A DNA stretch of 64,000 bases from CAWJKP01 sp963843465 (GCA_963843465.1 CAWJKP010000001.1:1302001-1366000); one strand, 5' to 3'; shown: positions 27,464 through 38,200, numbered from the stretch's first letter. Made by a program: numbers and translations. Notes: generated by a model not told the origin, from the letters alone.

Positions 27464-28441
27464 TTACGCCGACGAAGCCGAAAAGAGCACCCCCACCACT
27501 TCCCCTTCGACGCGGAAAACGTGGGCGGGAATCTGCTTCAGCGTCTGGAACATGAAGAGGAAGTACCATTCCGGCTTGATGCCCGGCGGCGCCGCGCCGA
27601 AGGGATTGGCCTTCTGGTTCAGCTCCCAGGGAAACAGCGCCGCCAAGGCCGCCAGCAGTCCCAAAGCGAGATACCAGCCGACCATGTCGCGGAAGAGAAA
27701 GTGCGGCACGAAAGGCATCGAAGGCACGGCCTTCTCGCTGCCGGCGCGCCGCGAGACCGCCTCGGGGACGCTCATCCCGTGCTTCTGCACCAAATAGAGA
27801 TGAATCCCCAGGATGCCGAGCGTCACCAGCGGCAGAATGACCACGTGGAGCGAGTAGAAGCGGGCCAGCGTGTCGCCGGTCACCTCCTCGCCGCTGCGGG
27901 CCAGCAACAGCATCTCGTTGCCGACCCCGGGAATCGATCCCATGATCTGCGTCCCCACGCGCGTGGCGAAGAACGCCAACTGATTCCAGGGCAACAGATA
28001 GCCGCTGAAGCCGAAGGCAAAGAAGATCCCCAAGAGCACCACGCCGGTGAGCCAGGTCGCTTCCCGCGGCCGCCGGTAGGCGCGCATGATGAAGGTCGTC
28101 AAGAGGTGCAGCAACAGAACGCCGATCAGCAGGTTCGCGCTCCAGCTATGGATCGAGCGGATCAGCCAGCCGAAGTCGATTTCCGTCATGATTGCGCGGA
28201 CGCTCTCGAAGGCCTGGTCGGGCGAAGCCTTGTAGTAGAGCGAAAGGAGGATCCCCGTGGCCACCTGGATGACGAAGAGAAACAGGGCCATGCCGCCCAG
28301 AAAATAGCAAACGCTGAAGCGATGGATAGGCACCCTCTTGTGGGCGGCCAGGTCCTGGAGCACGTCGAGGCCCAGCCGCTCGATGCACCAGGCTTTCGCC
28401 GCCGCCCACCGCGGGGAGACTTCACGTGCTTCGGGAGACAA
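27464..28441 (-). CDS. Cytochrome b of a Rieske/cytochrome b (bc-type) complex, C-terminus frameshifted
   Basis: 325 residues in this frame. TTG 28441 is preceded by CAGGAGGAGATCA, a strong ribosome site. Haem-ligand helices are seen (RSIHSWSANLLIGVLLLHLL and FYSLHVVILPLVTLGILGIH), as is the PEWY quinol-site motif (GIKPEWYFLFMFQTLKQIP). The frame ends early at VLFSASSA. Adding one T to each of two TTTT runs (near 27485 and 27360) restores LFFGFVGVIVLLVPLLDA and VFFFIFQTVSGLDLVKLRLG, that is, the remaining helices, so the true gene is longer and reaches the multiheme c part. It oxidises quinol together with the Rieske protein. Confidence 0.87.
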   Translation of the reverse strand: MSPEAREVSPRWAAAKAWCIERLGLDVLQDLAAHKRVPIHRFSVCYFLGGMALFLFVIQVATGILLSLYYKASPDQAFESVRAIMTEIDFGWLIRSIHSWSANLLIGVLLLHLLTTFIMRAYRRPREATWLTGVVLLGIFFAFGFSGYLLPWNQLAFFATRVGTQIMGSIPGVGNEMLLLARSGEEVTGDTLARFYSLHVVILPLVTLGILGIHLYLVQKHGMSVPEAVSRRAGSEKAVPSMPFVPHFLFRDMVGWYLALGLLAALAALFPWELNQKANPFGAAPPGIKPEWYFLFMFQTLKQIPAHVFRVEGEVVGVLFSASSA

Positions 28442-28901
28442 TGATCTCCTCCTGTCCCGGCGTCTGCGCCGGCCGGGTCGTCACCTTGTACTCCTGCAGC
28501 GGCCGGGGCGGCGGACCGGAGACGTTCTTGCCGTGCAGGTCGTACACGCCGTTGTGGCAGTTGCAGAAAATGTCTTCCTCCGCGCGGCGAAATTCCACCG
28601 TACAGCCGACATGCGTGCAAATCGCGTTGAAAGCCCGAATCTCTCCGTCGGAGGTGAGCACCAGCAGGCAGGGCTTGCCGTTGAACTCAAACGGCGCCGG
28701 CCAATGGCCCTCGGCATCCGGCTTCAGATCGCTCACCTTGTAGGGCGCCACCACCTCCAAGGCGCCGGAGCTCGTCGTGCGCCGCGGCCACAGAAACCGG
28801 ACTACCGGATAGAGGAGCACGGCGACGGTGCTCGCCATGCAGGCGTCCAGGAGGTAAAGGAGCCAATTCCGACGCGGATACTCTTCGCAGGGCTGTGCCA
28901 T
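28422..28901 (-). CDS. Rieske [2Fe-2S] protein
   Basis: 159 residues. One N-terminal membrane helix (LYLLDACMASTVAVLLYPVV) and the cluster motifs CTHVGC and CNCHNG with the GPPPRPL proline loop. It overlaps the cytochrome b start by 20 bases. ATG 28901 is used (MAQPCEEYPRR); an in-frame start at 28943 adds 14 residues. No cytochrome c1 gene follows; the multiheme cytochrome presumably takes that place. Confidence 0.92.
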   Translation of the reverse strand: MAQPCEEYPRRNWLLYLLDACMASTVAVLLYPVVRFLWPRRTTSSGALEVVAPYKVSDLKPDAEGHWPAPFEFNGKPCLLVLTSDGEIRAFNAICTHVGCTVEFRRAEEDIFCNCHNGVYDLHGKNVSGPPPRPLQEYKVTTRPAQTPGQEEIIVSRST

Positions 28902-29169
28902 GAGGAACCATTTCGTGGGTGCCGCACCCGCCGCCTGTAGCAAACGGCACCATCATAACTGGGCCAATTCGGGCTGTCAAACGGCAAATAGATCACCCAT
29001 GCGATGGCCCTTGCGACTCCCCCTGACAAATCGTCGTGGTGAAATTCTTGCGGATCACCGCAGTAGTTGTTGACCTGCCCCATGCGGGAAAGTAGACTAG
29101 GTAGCTTCGATGATGCGTGCGTACTTTTTCCTGCTTTACCCAGAAGGTCTAGACTTGAGGAGGTTGCAA

Positions 29170-29703
29170 ATGGTGAGGCTGGTCCGCAATGTCCTGATTG
29201 GAACTGCCGCTCTGACGGCGGTGGCCGTCTTGATCGGGGTCGTGTTGCCCTTGATCGGGGGGAGGGCGGTGCATGCGGTGCCCTTCGTGCCTTCGGTGGC
29301 GCCGCAGGGGGAGTACATCGGCGTGAAGCAGTGTTCCGCCTGCCATTTCAAGGAGTACATGGTCTGGAAGAAAACCAAGCACTTCAAGGCCTTTACCGAC
29401 GTGCCGGCCAAGTACTATAGCGACGCCTCCTGCATGAAGTGCCACATCACCGCCTTCGGGGTTGCCGGCGGCTACAAGGGGGCCTCGACGCCCGACTTGC
29501 TCGGCGTGACGTGCGAGGTCTGTCACGGTCCCGGCAGCAAGCACGCCGCGGTCGCCAAGCAATTCACCGATGTGAAAGTCCTTACGGATGCGCAGAAAAA
29601 GTTGGTCGACGCCGACATCCAACGGTGCGTCACCAACGTTTGCCTCACCTGTCATACCGAACCGGCCGGGCACAAAGAGCACCCCAAGTACGACAAGCAA
29701 TAG
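29170..29703 (+). CDS. Tetraheme cytochrome c554-like protein
   Basis: 177 residues. ATG 29170 has GAGGAGG eight bases upstream. Signal/anchor helix (NVLIGTAALTAVAVLIGVVL), then CSACH, CMKCH, CEVCHGPGS and CLTCH with the spacing of the c554 family. It is a single-unit paralog of the two units in the octaheme protein at 18169-19239. It faces away from the Rieske operon across a 270-bp region. Confidence 0.87.
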   Translation: MVRLVRNVLIGTAALTAVAVLIGVVLPLIGGRAVHAVPFVPSVAPQGEYIGVKQCSACHFKEYMVWKKTKHFKAFTDVPAKYYSDASCMKCHITAFGVAGGYKGASTPDLLGVTCEVCHGPGSKHAAVAKQFTDVKVLTDAQKKLVDADIQRCVTNVCLTCHTEPAGHKEHPKYDKQ

Positions 29704-29930
29704 GCGGCCGCTGGCAGGCCAAGGGACCGCGCCGCTTCGCTTGGGCAAGCGCAGCGGACAGGTCCAGGTTTTCCACGATCTCCTTCGCACGTGTGAAGAT
29801 GACGTTCGGGGTGCGCCCCGGCGGGGCGTATCCTCGGTGGTCTCAGACTCCAACCGGGAATGCGGCGGTAGACCAAGGGCGACGATGGCAAGTGGGCCCT
29901 TCCGGGTCTGAACCACGAGGAACTTCGGGA

Positions 29931-32329
29931 ATGAGTAGCTTGCTGGGACGTCTGCTGTTGGCGCTGTTCGTGGCTGCCGCCAACATCTCGACGTACGCGG
30001 CCCCTCCCACGCCACCTCCTCCCGCCGCGCCGCCGGCTGCTGCGGAGCCATCCGGCCTGCCGCCAGGCGTGGTCGCCCCTCCGGCCGCGCCGCCGGCCGC
30101 ACCTCCGGCTGCAACTCCACCTCCCGAGGTTCCCGCGGGCGTTGCCCCGCCGGCCGCGCCGCCGGTTGCCCCGCCGGCCGCGCCGCCGGTTGCCCCGCCC
30201 GCAGCTACTCCCGCTGCCGGGCCGGCAACGGTCGCCCCCAGCGTTTCCAAGGCAACGTCCCCCTTGCCCCCGCTCAAGGGCTCGCACCTTTCGCCCGACG
30301 ACAATAACTGTGCCACCTGTCACACGGCGGACATCTGGCCGGCCGATAAACGCAAGCTCTATGTCGACCCGCAAAAGCTTGCCACGGACGTGCATTTTAC
30401 GCACGGGGTCAATTGCCATGACTGCCATGGCGGCAATTACCATACTGGCGACATCAAGGAAGTGCCTCACGCCAAGGAGGATTTCTTCCGCTCCAAACCC
30501 GAAGAAATGCGCAAGATCTGCGCGTACTGCCATAAGGACCAGGCGATCGACCTGTACAAGGGAATGCACGCCCGGGCCGGCAAGAAGAACGAGCTAGGCC
30601 AGGCCACGACGCTGGCTTGCGAGAAGTGCCACGGTCCGGTGGCCCACGTGCTGTTGCCGGTCCGCGCCGAGAGCTCGCCGGTCTTTTCCCAGAATCAGGT
30701 GAAGACCTGCGGCGGCGAATCCGTGGGCGGTTGCCACCAGCACCAGAAGGAATTGGCCAGCTATACGGCAAGCGTTCACGGCAAGGGTCTGTTCCAGGCC
30801 GGCCTAGTGAGCGCGGCCGTCTGCGCCGATTGCCACGGCGCCCACGGCGTGTATCTGCCGGCCGACAAGCGTTCCACGCTGCACACGACGAATGTGGCCC
30901 AGACCTGCGGCAAGTGCCATCGCTTCCTCGAAGAGCGGTTGATGAAGAGCGTTCACGGCGGTGGCAGCGGGCCCGGCGGGCTGGCCCTCCGCCTGGCGCC
31001 GGGAGGGAAGACGAAGCAGCACCCGAGCTGCACCTCCTGCCACCAGGGCCATGATTTTGCCGACCCCGAGTCGGCCCAGTTCCACCTGCAAGTGCCCAAC
31101 GTCTGCGGCAACTGCCACGCCGATTTATCCAACCGCTACTCCCTGAGCGTACACGGCCAGTTGACCGAGCTGGGTTACGTCCCGGCCGCCAAGTGCTCCG
31201 ATTGTCACGGGTCGCACGACATCCTTCCGGTCAACGACCCGCGATCGACCCTGTCGCCGGCCCATCGCCTGCAAACCTGCCGCACCTGCCATCCCTTCGC
31301 GACGGCGAACTTCGCCGCCTTCAATCCGCACGCCGACTACAGGGACCCCAAGTACAGCCAAGTGGTGCACGCGGTTTACGTCTCCTTGATGACGCTCCTG
31401 GTCACCACCTTCACGGTCTTCGGCATCCACACGCTGTTGTGGCTCGTGCGGAGCCTGGTCGAGGTGCTCCGGCACGGCCGGCCCAAGGGGCTTGCGCCGG
31501 GCAGCCGGCCTTCGTGCGGTTCAATTCCTTCCACCGCTCGGCACATACGGTGCTGCTGATATCGTTCCTCGGCCTGGCGCTGACCGGTCTGCCGCTGAAA
31601 TACAGCCATTACGACTGGGCCAAGGGGCTGGCCGTGGCGCTGGGCGGGTTCGACACGACTCGTTTTTGGCACCGCTTGTTTGCGGTCTTGATGATTGCTT
31701 GTCTGCTGGTCTACCTGGTCCGCTTGCCGCGGCTCTACTTGGCCGGCCGCCGCCGCGGCGCCTCGGTCCCGCGCCTGCTGTTCGGGCCCAATTCGGTGCT
31801 GCCCAACTGGCGCAACGTGAGGGACCTCTTCGGGATGCTCCGCTGGTTCCTGGGTCTGGGTCCGAAGCCGACTTTCGAGCGCTGGACGTATTGGGAGAAG
31901 TTCGACTTCTGGGGCGCCTGCGCCGACGTGGTGATTATCGGCTCGACCGGCCTGGTGCTCTGGTTCCCCTATTTGTTTTGCCGCTTCCTGCCGGTCACGG
32001 TCTTGAACGTGGCCCAGGTGATTCACTCGACCCAGGCGCTTTTGGCCACGGGATTCGTTTTCGCGATCCATTTCTTCAACACGCACCTCCGCCCTGAGAA
32101 GTTCCCCGCCGACATGTCGATCTTAACCGGCCTGGTGAGCGAAGAGGAAATGCTCCATGAGCGGCCCGATCTCTTGGCGCGATGGCAGAAGGAAGGCGCG
32201 CTCGAGCGAGAACACGTGACCGTGCCGTCGCGGGGCACGCTGTGGCTGATCCGTCTGGCGGGGCTGGCGGCGCTGGCCGTCGGGTTGGCGCTGCTGGCCG
32301 CGATCCTCATTACCGCGGCGACCGGGTAA
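29931..32329 (+). CDS. Decaheme cytochrome c fused to a cytochrome b-like membrane domain, frameshifted
   Basis: About 800 residues. ATG 29931 opens a signal peptide followed by a low-complexity Ala/Pro linker (residues about 25-100). Ten CxxCH sites follow: CATCH, CHDCH, CAYCH, CEKCH, CADCH, CGKCH, CTSCH, CGNCH, CSDCH, CRTCH; an additional CGGESVGGCH (Cx7CH) lies between the fourth and fifth. After a membrane helix (VYVSLMTLLVTTFTVFGIHT) the frame changes near 31499, where a missing G (CGGG for CGGGG) restores PGQPAFVRFNSFHR. The C-terminal part is a four-helix di-haem b type domain (FHRSAHTVLLISFLGLALTG, FWHRLFAVLMIACLLVYL, VIHSTQALLATGFVFAIHFF). This suggests a quinol-to-periplasm electron conduit in one chain. 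Confidence 0.82.
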
Positions 32330-32388
32330 GGGCCTGGGCGTCGTCTCAGGGAGCAAATGAATCACGAAAACCCGACTTCCTTGCTAAA

Positions 32389-33858
32389 ATGTCGAGACTT
32401 GTCATGATTTCGGGATTCCTCGCGGCCGTCCGGCGGCGTGCCCCTTCCGCTTGGCGGAAGGTCCGTTGGTTGGCCTGGCGCGCCGCGGCGGTGCTGGGGG
32501 CCTTTCTCTTCCTGGTTCTGGTGACGGTCGCCTTGGCCGGCTGGTACACCTCCCGCCCGCAGTTCTGCAATAGTTGCCACATCATGGGGCCCTACTACCG
32601 TTCGTGGCAGACCTCCGCTCACAAGAATGTCTCCTGCATCGAGTGCCACTTCGCCCCCAGCTTCGGCGGCGAGGTCCGCGGCAAGATGCTGGGGTTGGTG
32701 CAACTGGCCAAGTATGTCACGCAGAGCCAGGGGCCGCGACCGATCGCCGAAGTCCCCGACGCCAGTTGCCTGCGGTCCGGCTGTCACGAGACGCGTCTCT
32801 TGTCCGGCCGGGTGCCAGGTGACTTCCATGGGATTCCCTTCGACCACACGCCTCACCTGGGCGAGAGCCGGCGGGGCAAGAGGCTCCGCTGCACGAGCTG
32901 CCACGGCCAGATCGTGCAGGGAGCGCACATCGCGGTCACCACGTCGACCTGCTTCCTCTGCCACTTCAAGGACCAGCCGTTCAACCAGGAGCTGGGCGCC
33001 TGCACGCGCTGCCACCAGATCCCGGAGAAGTCGTACGACCTGGGCGGCGGCGTCAAGTTCACCCACGAGCTGGCCTATCAGAAAGGAGTCGATTGCGCCA
33101 ACTGTCATGGCGACCTGATCCGCGGCAACGGCGAGGTGCCCCGCGAGCGGTGCATGGTTTGCCACAACCGGGAGAATGACTTGAAGCGGATCAAGGAGCA
33201 CGATTTCATTCACCAGAAGCACGTCACCGAGCACGCCCTCAACTGCCTCAATTGCCACCTGACGATTGAGCACTCCGAAGACAAGCAGAAGATCGTCCAC
33301 GCCGCCGCCGACTGCGCCAGTTGTCATCCCAACCATCACCAGGAGCAGGTGCGGATGTTCGAGAGCAGCGGCGCGGCCCTGCTCAGCCTCACCGCTGGCG
33401 GAGCCAATGGCGAGCGCCCCGTCGGCATGTTGGGCGTGCGGATCGCCTGCAAGACCTGCCACCGTTTCAAAGAGGTCTCCCCGACAGGAAGCGTGCTCTG
33501 GCGGGCCTCGGCCGAGGTTTGCTCCACCTGCCACGACACGGCGGGGGTGGAGCGGTTGTGGCATTATCACGAAGCGCTCAGGGCTTCGCTGCCGGAGCTT
33601 AAAGCAGGCCTGAAGGAGGCCCGCGACAGGCTGGCCGCGGCGAAGCTGCCGGCGGACCGCCCGGCCAAGATCGCCGCGGAGCTGGAGCGGCTGGAGAAGA
33701 ACCTGGATTTCGTCCGCAAGGCGAACGACATCCACAACATCCACTACGCCAGCATGGTGCTGCAGCAGATGAAGGACGACCTGGACAAGGTTTGCCGCGA
33801 GCTGAAGGCCCCGCCGCCGGCGGTCCGGTTGCCGGCGCCGCCCGCGGCGTTCAAGTAA
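32389..33858 (+). CDS. NapC/NirT-like multiheme cytochrome c (11 CxxCH)
   Basis: 489 residues. One N-terminal membrane helix (RAAAVLGAFLFLVLVTVALA) then a NapC-style first site CNSCHIMGPYYRSW. Further CIECH, CTSCH, CFLCH, CTRCH, CANCH, CMVCH, CLNCH, CASCH, CKTCH, CSTCH, plus an irregular CLRSGCH (Cx3CH). The C-terminal 100 residues are a coiled, charged helix bundle without haem. Start chosen at ATG 32389; ATG 32404 is also possible. Likely takes electrons from quinol and passes them to periplasmic cytochromes. Confidence 0.85.
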   Translation: MSRLVMISGFLAAVRRRAPSAWRKVRWLAWRAAAVLGAFLFLVLVTVALAGWYTSRPQFCNSCHIMGPYYRSWQTSAHKNVSCIECHFAPSFGGEVRGKMLGLVQLAKYVTQSQGPRPIAEVPDASCLRSGCHETRLLSGRVPGDFHGIPFDHTPHLGESRRGKRLRCTSCHGQIVQGAHIAVTTSTCFLCHFKDQPFNQELGACTRCHQIPEKSYDLGGGVKFTHELAYQKGVDCANCHGDLIRGNGEVPRERCMVCHNRENDLKRIKEHDFIHQKHVTEHALNCLNCHLTIEHSEDKQKIVHAAADCASCHPNHHQEQVRMFESSGAALLSLTAGGANGERPVGMLGVRIACKTCHRFKEVSPTGSVLWRASAEVCSTCHDTAGVERLWHYHEALRASLPELKAGLKEARDRLAAAKLPADRPAKIAAELERLEKNLDFVRKANDIHNIHYASMVLQQMKDDLDKVCRELKAPPPAVRLPAPPAAFK

Positions 33859-33884
33859 GGCCGCGAAAAAAGAGTTGACCAGCT

Positions 33885-33942
33885 TTGTGGTGCGGGCGTC
33901 CCGCCTGCATTTTCCCGGGCAGGCGAGACGCCTGCACCACAA
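33885..33942. repeat. 24-base inverted repeat
   Basis: Arms 33885-33908 (TTGTGGTGCGGGCGTCCCGC...) and 33919-33942 pair with two mismatches around a TTTTCCCGG-type loop. Located between two convergent genes. Could end transcription in both directions or be a REP-type element. Confidence 0.65.
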
Positions 33943-34026
33943 GAAACGTCGGCGGCCCTCGCCGCCAAGGACGAGGGCCGCCGGAGCCCTACCTGGGAGT
34001 AGTAAACAACCGTCCGTCCCGTAGCT

Positions 34027-36518
34027 TTAGTGGACCCAGTTGAAGCCTACCAAGAACCCGTTGGCGATGCCGGTGTCGTAGGGCTGGGTCGGGTCGTTGA
34101 AATTGTAGTACTGGTAGCGGAAGAACGTGTCCAGGTGCTCGCGGACGTGCCAGTCGATCCCCGCCTCCACCCGCACCGTGTCGACGATCACCCGCGAGTA
34201 GCCGGGAAGGCTCGTCAAATTGTAGCTGCTGGACCCTGTGCCGACGGTGGGGAAAGGTCCCGGGTAGACGCCCAAAGGCAGGATGGTGTCGATGCCGTGC
34301 GTCCACTGGGCGGCGCCGGTGAGCTTCACGTCTTTGCTCAAGCGGTAGGTGGCGCCCAGGTCGAAGACTTCGGCATAGCCCAGATAGCCCCAACGCTCCT
34401 GGAGGGGAGGCGTGAGGCTGGTTGTTGCAGGAGGCTCGAAATAATCGTCGCCCAAGGTGATGAACTGCGAAATGAAATCGGTATAGTTGGCGTAGCCGCC
34501 CGAAAAGGTCCACTTGGCCGTCGGCGTGTAGGCCAGGCTGATGCTGTAGGGCAAACTGTTCTCGGTGAAGTTGATCGGGGTGGCTGGGGGCGCTACCTCG
34601 CCGGGAGCGGTTGAGATGTTGGTGGCGGGGTTGGGGATGTTGGTGTAGGCCTGCTCGACCCCCAACGTGGCGTTGCAAACCAGCTCCTTGGTGGGCAGCC
34701 ACGTGAGGCCGAATTCCTCCAGGTTGTCCGCTTGCGGCAAGAGCGTGTTGTAGGTGCCGTTGACAGGTTTCACGCCGATCAGCGGCTGATCGACCAGCGC
34801 CAGCCGGTACTTGAAGTAGGTGTCGAAGGTCGGCGACCAGCGGACCGTGGGCCGGATCTCGAAGGTGTTGGTGATGGTATACGTCTGGTCGATCAAGGAC
34901 TCTTCGATACCAGGCGTGGGAGGAGGGCCGACCGTGGGTAGCGTTGCCGGGGTACTGTAGACCGCGTCGTCGCGGTGGAGGATCTGGTAATCGTACGAGC
35001 CGGTGATCGCCAGGCCGCCCAGGCCGAAGCCGCGGCCGAAGGGCCGCCAGAGGGCGCTGGCGCCCACGTCCTCCGTGTGTTGGCCGGTGTCCTGGTTGGT
35101 CCAGGGCACGCCCGCGGGATTGGAGAAGTCCTCGGCGGGGGTCAAGGCGAAGTTGGGTAGGGTTTCCACTTCGTTGAACTGCTTCCAGTGGGTGACCAGC
35201 GTGAGGTTCTCGATGCTGTTGTTGGTCCACCGCACGTCGACGTTGTTGAAGAAGGCATTGGTGCCCACGGTCTCATTGAACGTTTCGCCGTTGAGCATCA
35301 GGGCGTAGAACTTGTTGTCGCCGTCGGGATTCAGGCTGATCTTCACCTGATCGATATTGGTAATGTTGTTGTCCACGACGGCGTACGGCCATTGGATCGT
35401 ATGGGCGCCCGAACCCGGGGGCACGTTGTACGGCTGACTGAGCGGTAATGAGCTGGCGGAGGAGCCGTCGTAGTCCCGCGTGACGGTGCTGTCGTTGGCC
35501 TCAAAGATCCGTATGGGATGGGAGTATTCGACGGTCAGGGCCCCCCAAGTGCCTTCCAGCTTGGGCGTGAGTTCCGTGGTCGACCAGTTGATCGTCTGCG
35601 CCTGGCTGAGGTCGTGGCACTGGTGTTCGGCGGGGTTAGGGCCATAGGGGGTGGGTAGGAAGGGGGCCTGGATGCCGTTATGGATGACGTAGCACTGGGA
35701 CGGGGCGTTGGCTTGCCGTACGCCGTTCTTTTCCATGTCAAACACGTCCACGGTCCAGCGGATGTTCTCGGTCAATTGACCCTTGAAGTTGGCCTTGACT
35801 TCCTGGACCTGGATGGCGTAGTCCTGCCCCGGGTTGAGGTCTTGGCTGAAGATCCCCGACGCATTCGCCGGCGCGTTGGGATTGACGACGTTGGGGTTTT
35901 GCATGTTGCTCAAGGGGTCGTGTTGGAGATTGTGCGGAAATGACTCGTAGTCCAGTCTTGCCTCGAAGCCCTGTCCGCATCCGCCGGAAGTGCCCGGTCC
36001 ATAGTAGTAGCCATGCACCGAACCGTCACTGTAGTCGTCTAGGGTCGCGCTCAAGTCCAAGGTGCGGGTGCTATCGGTCCAGAGCCCGTCGAGGTCGGCG
36101 AACGGCGCGGACGTCCAGTTCTGGTACTCTCCGACCCGGAACGCGGATCCGGAGACGGAGTTGGCCCACCAGCCGACCCGCAGCATAGGATCGTTGGCGC
36201 TTGTCAGGCCCGGATTGAGGTAGGGCGACTGGTTGACGTCCCCGGGCACGGGGCCAGGGAACAGCACCCTCGTCGAGGGCTGACCCTGCGACACGGCTGG
36301 GGTGGCAGAGTCGACCGGCGGCAGAGTCGGCGTCACGGACGCGGCGGGCGGCAGAGCTGGCATCACGGGCGCGCCGGCCGGGAGAGGCGGGGTCAAGGCC
36401 GCGCCGGCTGGGAGCGGCGGTATCGCGGGGTTGTCCTGATCGGCCGCCAACAGGGGCGTGGTGAGCCACACGACGGCCGCCAGGCGCAGAGTGTGAGTAA
36501 CGGAAACTTGCCGGTCAT
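34027..36518 (-). CDS. Outer-membrane beta-barrel protein of a porin-cytochrome pair, frameshift in signal peptide
   Basis: About 830 residues. The ATG at 36518 with AGGGGG upstream opens MTGKFPLLTL; a single missing base near 36488 joins it to LRLAAVVWLTTPLLAADQDN, giving a normal signal peptide. A Pro-rich repeat follows (PPLPAGAALTPPLPAGAP). The rest has alternating strands with aromatic girdles and the C-terminal phenylalanine/aromatic end expected of a barrel (ANGFLVGFNWVH), with repeats of TPKW/SPTF-type strands. Length and position beside a secreted 14-heme lipoprotein suggest an MtrB-like role, holding a multiheme cytochrome in the outer membrane; sequence similarity to MtrB was not tested. 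Confidence 0.7.
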
Positions 36519-36575
36519 GAGCAGACCCCCTGCTATGAGTGGATGGTAGGCGAAAGCGTTTGGTGGGCTAAGTGG

Positions 36576-38200
36576 TTAGCGGGTGAAGCGTGGCAGGCCG
36601 CTGTTGGAGACCCGGTCGGTGCCGTGAATGTTCTGGTGGCACTGCGTGCAATTGGTGTACAGGCCGGGAATCCAACTCGGGTTGGGCGTATTGTTTTGCT
36701 TGGCGAGCGCCCCCGTGTAACCGGTGGCCGTGTAGAGTTTCTGGCTATGATTGTTGTGGCCGGAGTGGCATCGCAGGCAGAGGAAGGTGGTGGCCTGCCG
36801 CAGCAAGTAGTTTTCCACGGTGCCGTGCGGCTCGTGGCAGATGCAGCAGTTTTCCGTCACCGGCGGGTGCTCGTAGATGAACGGACCCTGCTTTTCGGCA
36901 TGGCAGCGGTAGCAGACGAGGTTGATCGAGGCCTCCTTGAGGTTCCTTTCCTCCTGCCCGTGCGGGTCGTGGCAGTCGGAGCAGACCATCTTCCCCTCGC
37001 GGATCGGATGGTGGGCGGGAAGCTGGTTGAGGCCGTAGATCTTCTGGTGGCACTTGTAGCAGGCCTCGGGCTGGTCGACGCACATCGGGATCCGCTTGGG
37101 GCGGTTTACTTGCTCATGGTCGATGGCCACGAAGCGCGGCACGCAGGTGTGCGGGTGCGGATTGTGGCAGTCGGTGCAATAGACGCCGTTCATGGCGTGG
37201 ATGGACGAGCAGTAGGCCATCGTGGGCGCGTGCTTCTCGTGGCACGTCAGGCAGAGGTCCTTCCGCGAAGAATCCAGGAGGTTTCCGTGGGGATCGTGGC
37301 AGGAGGTACAGTTGAAGCCGTTGGGGCCGCAGATCTGGTGCGGGCTGGCGATTTTCTGGAACTCCGCGAAATCGCAGTGGCACTTGTAGCAGACGTAGGG
37401 CGCCACCGCGCCGAGATTGTTCGACGTTCCGCGGAGCGACGGCTTGGGCGCGGGCTTCTGGTCCTCGCTCAAGGCGACGGTGCGGGCAGGGGCCGGACTG
37501 GGTGCCTGCCCGATAAGGCTCGGCCCGACGGCGTCCGGATTCGGGTTGGCAATCGCGGCGGGCTCCGCGGCCAGCGGCTGCTGGTAGGAGACGTTCTCCA
37601 GCCACGTGGGAGACGGGGCCATGGTCGTGGCCCCTTCCTTGACCGTGGTGGGCTTGGTTCCCGCCGGGACGTTGTAGTGGGCACAATGGCAATCGATGCA
37701 GGAGACGCAGTGGGCGGCGTGGACCGAGGTCCGCCACTTCGCCCCCGCGCGCAGGCGTTCTCCTCGTGACAGCGCAAGCAGATCTCGGAGCGGGACCGCG
37801 GGTCGAGCTTCCGGGGGTTGAGGATCGTTCCCGGCTCTTTGCCGCGGACCTCCAGGTGTTTGCTGGCCGGGCCGTGGCAATCCTCGCAGGACTGGTTGCG
37901 ATGGACGTTGCCTTCCTTGAAGGTCTTGGCGTAGACCTCGTGGCAGGTCGCGCAGAGCTCGTCGTCGTGGACGTACTCCGCGCCCGGCGTGGTAGGCATG
38001 GGCGCCTTGCACGTTTCGTAGGAGACCTGCGTGAAGAAGTTGTTCGGCTTAGGCCGTCCCGGATCGACGTACGGCTCCAGCCGCCGCTGGGGCTCGTGCG
38101 ACGATTGGCACGAGGCAATCCCCAGTGCCAGCAGGCCGCAGATGACCAGCCCGATCGAAGGATTTCGTAAGGGGCGTCTAACGCGTCGTAAGGTGTGCAC
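36576..38200 (-). CDS. Fourteen-heme lipoprotein cytochrome c (MtrA/DmsE-like), frameshifted
   Basis: About 540 residues. GTG 38200 has a perfect AAGGAGGTGA site. A lipoprotein signal ends LLALGIASC. Haem sites in order: CATCH, CEDCH, CLRCH (first frame), then CIDCH, CYKCH, CTSCH, CLTCH, CTDCH, CYKCH, CSDCH, CYRCH, CCICH, CLRCH, CTQCH. The frame break near 37755 is cured by one more G in a GGGGG run (ARGAKWRTSVHAAHC). The repeated CxxCHxPHG pattern recalls decaheme MtrA/DmsE proteins but there are 14 sites. It is 57 bp upstream of the beta-barrel gene on the same strand, so the two form a likely porin-cytochrome conduit. Confidence 0.82.
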
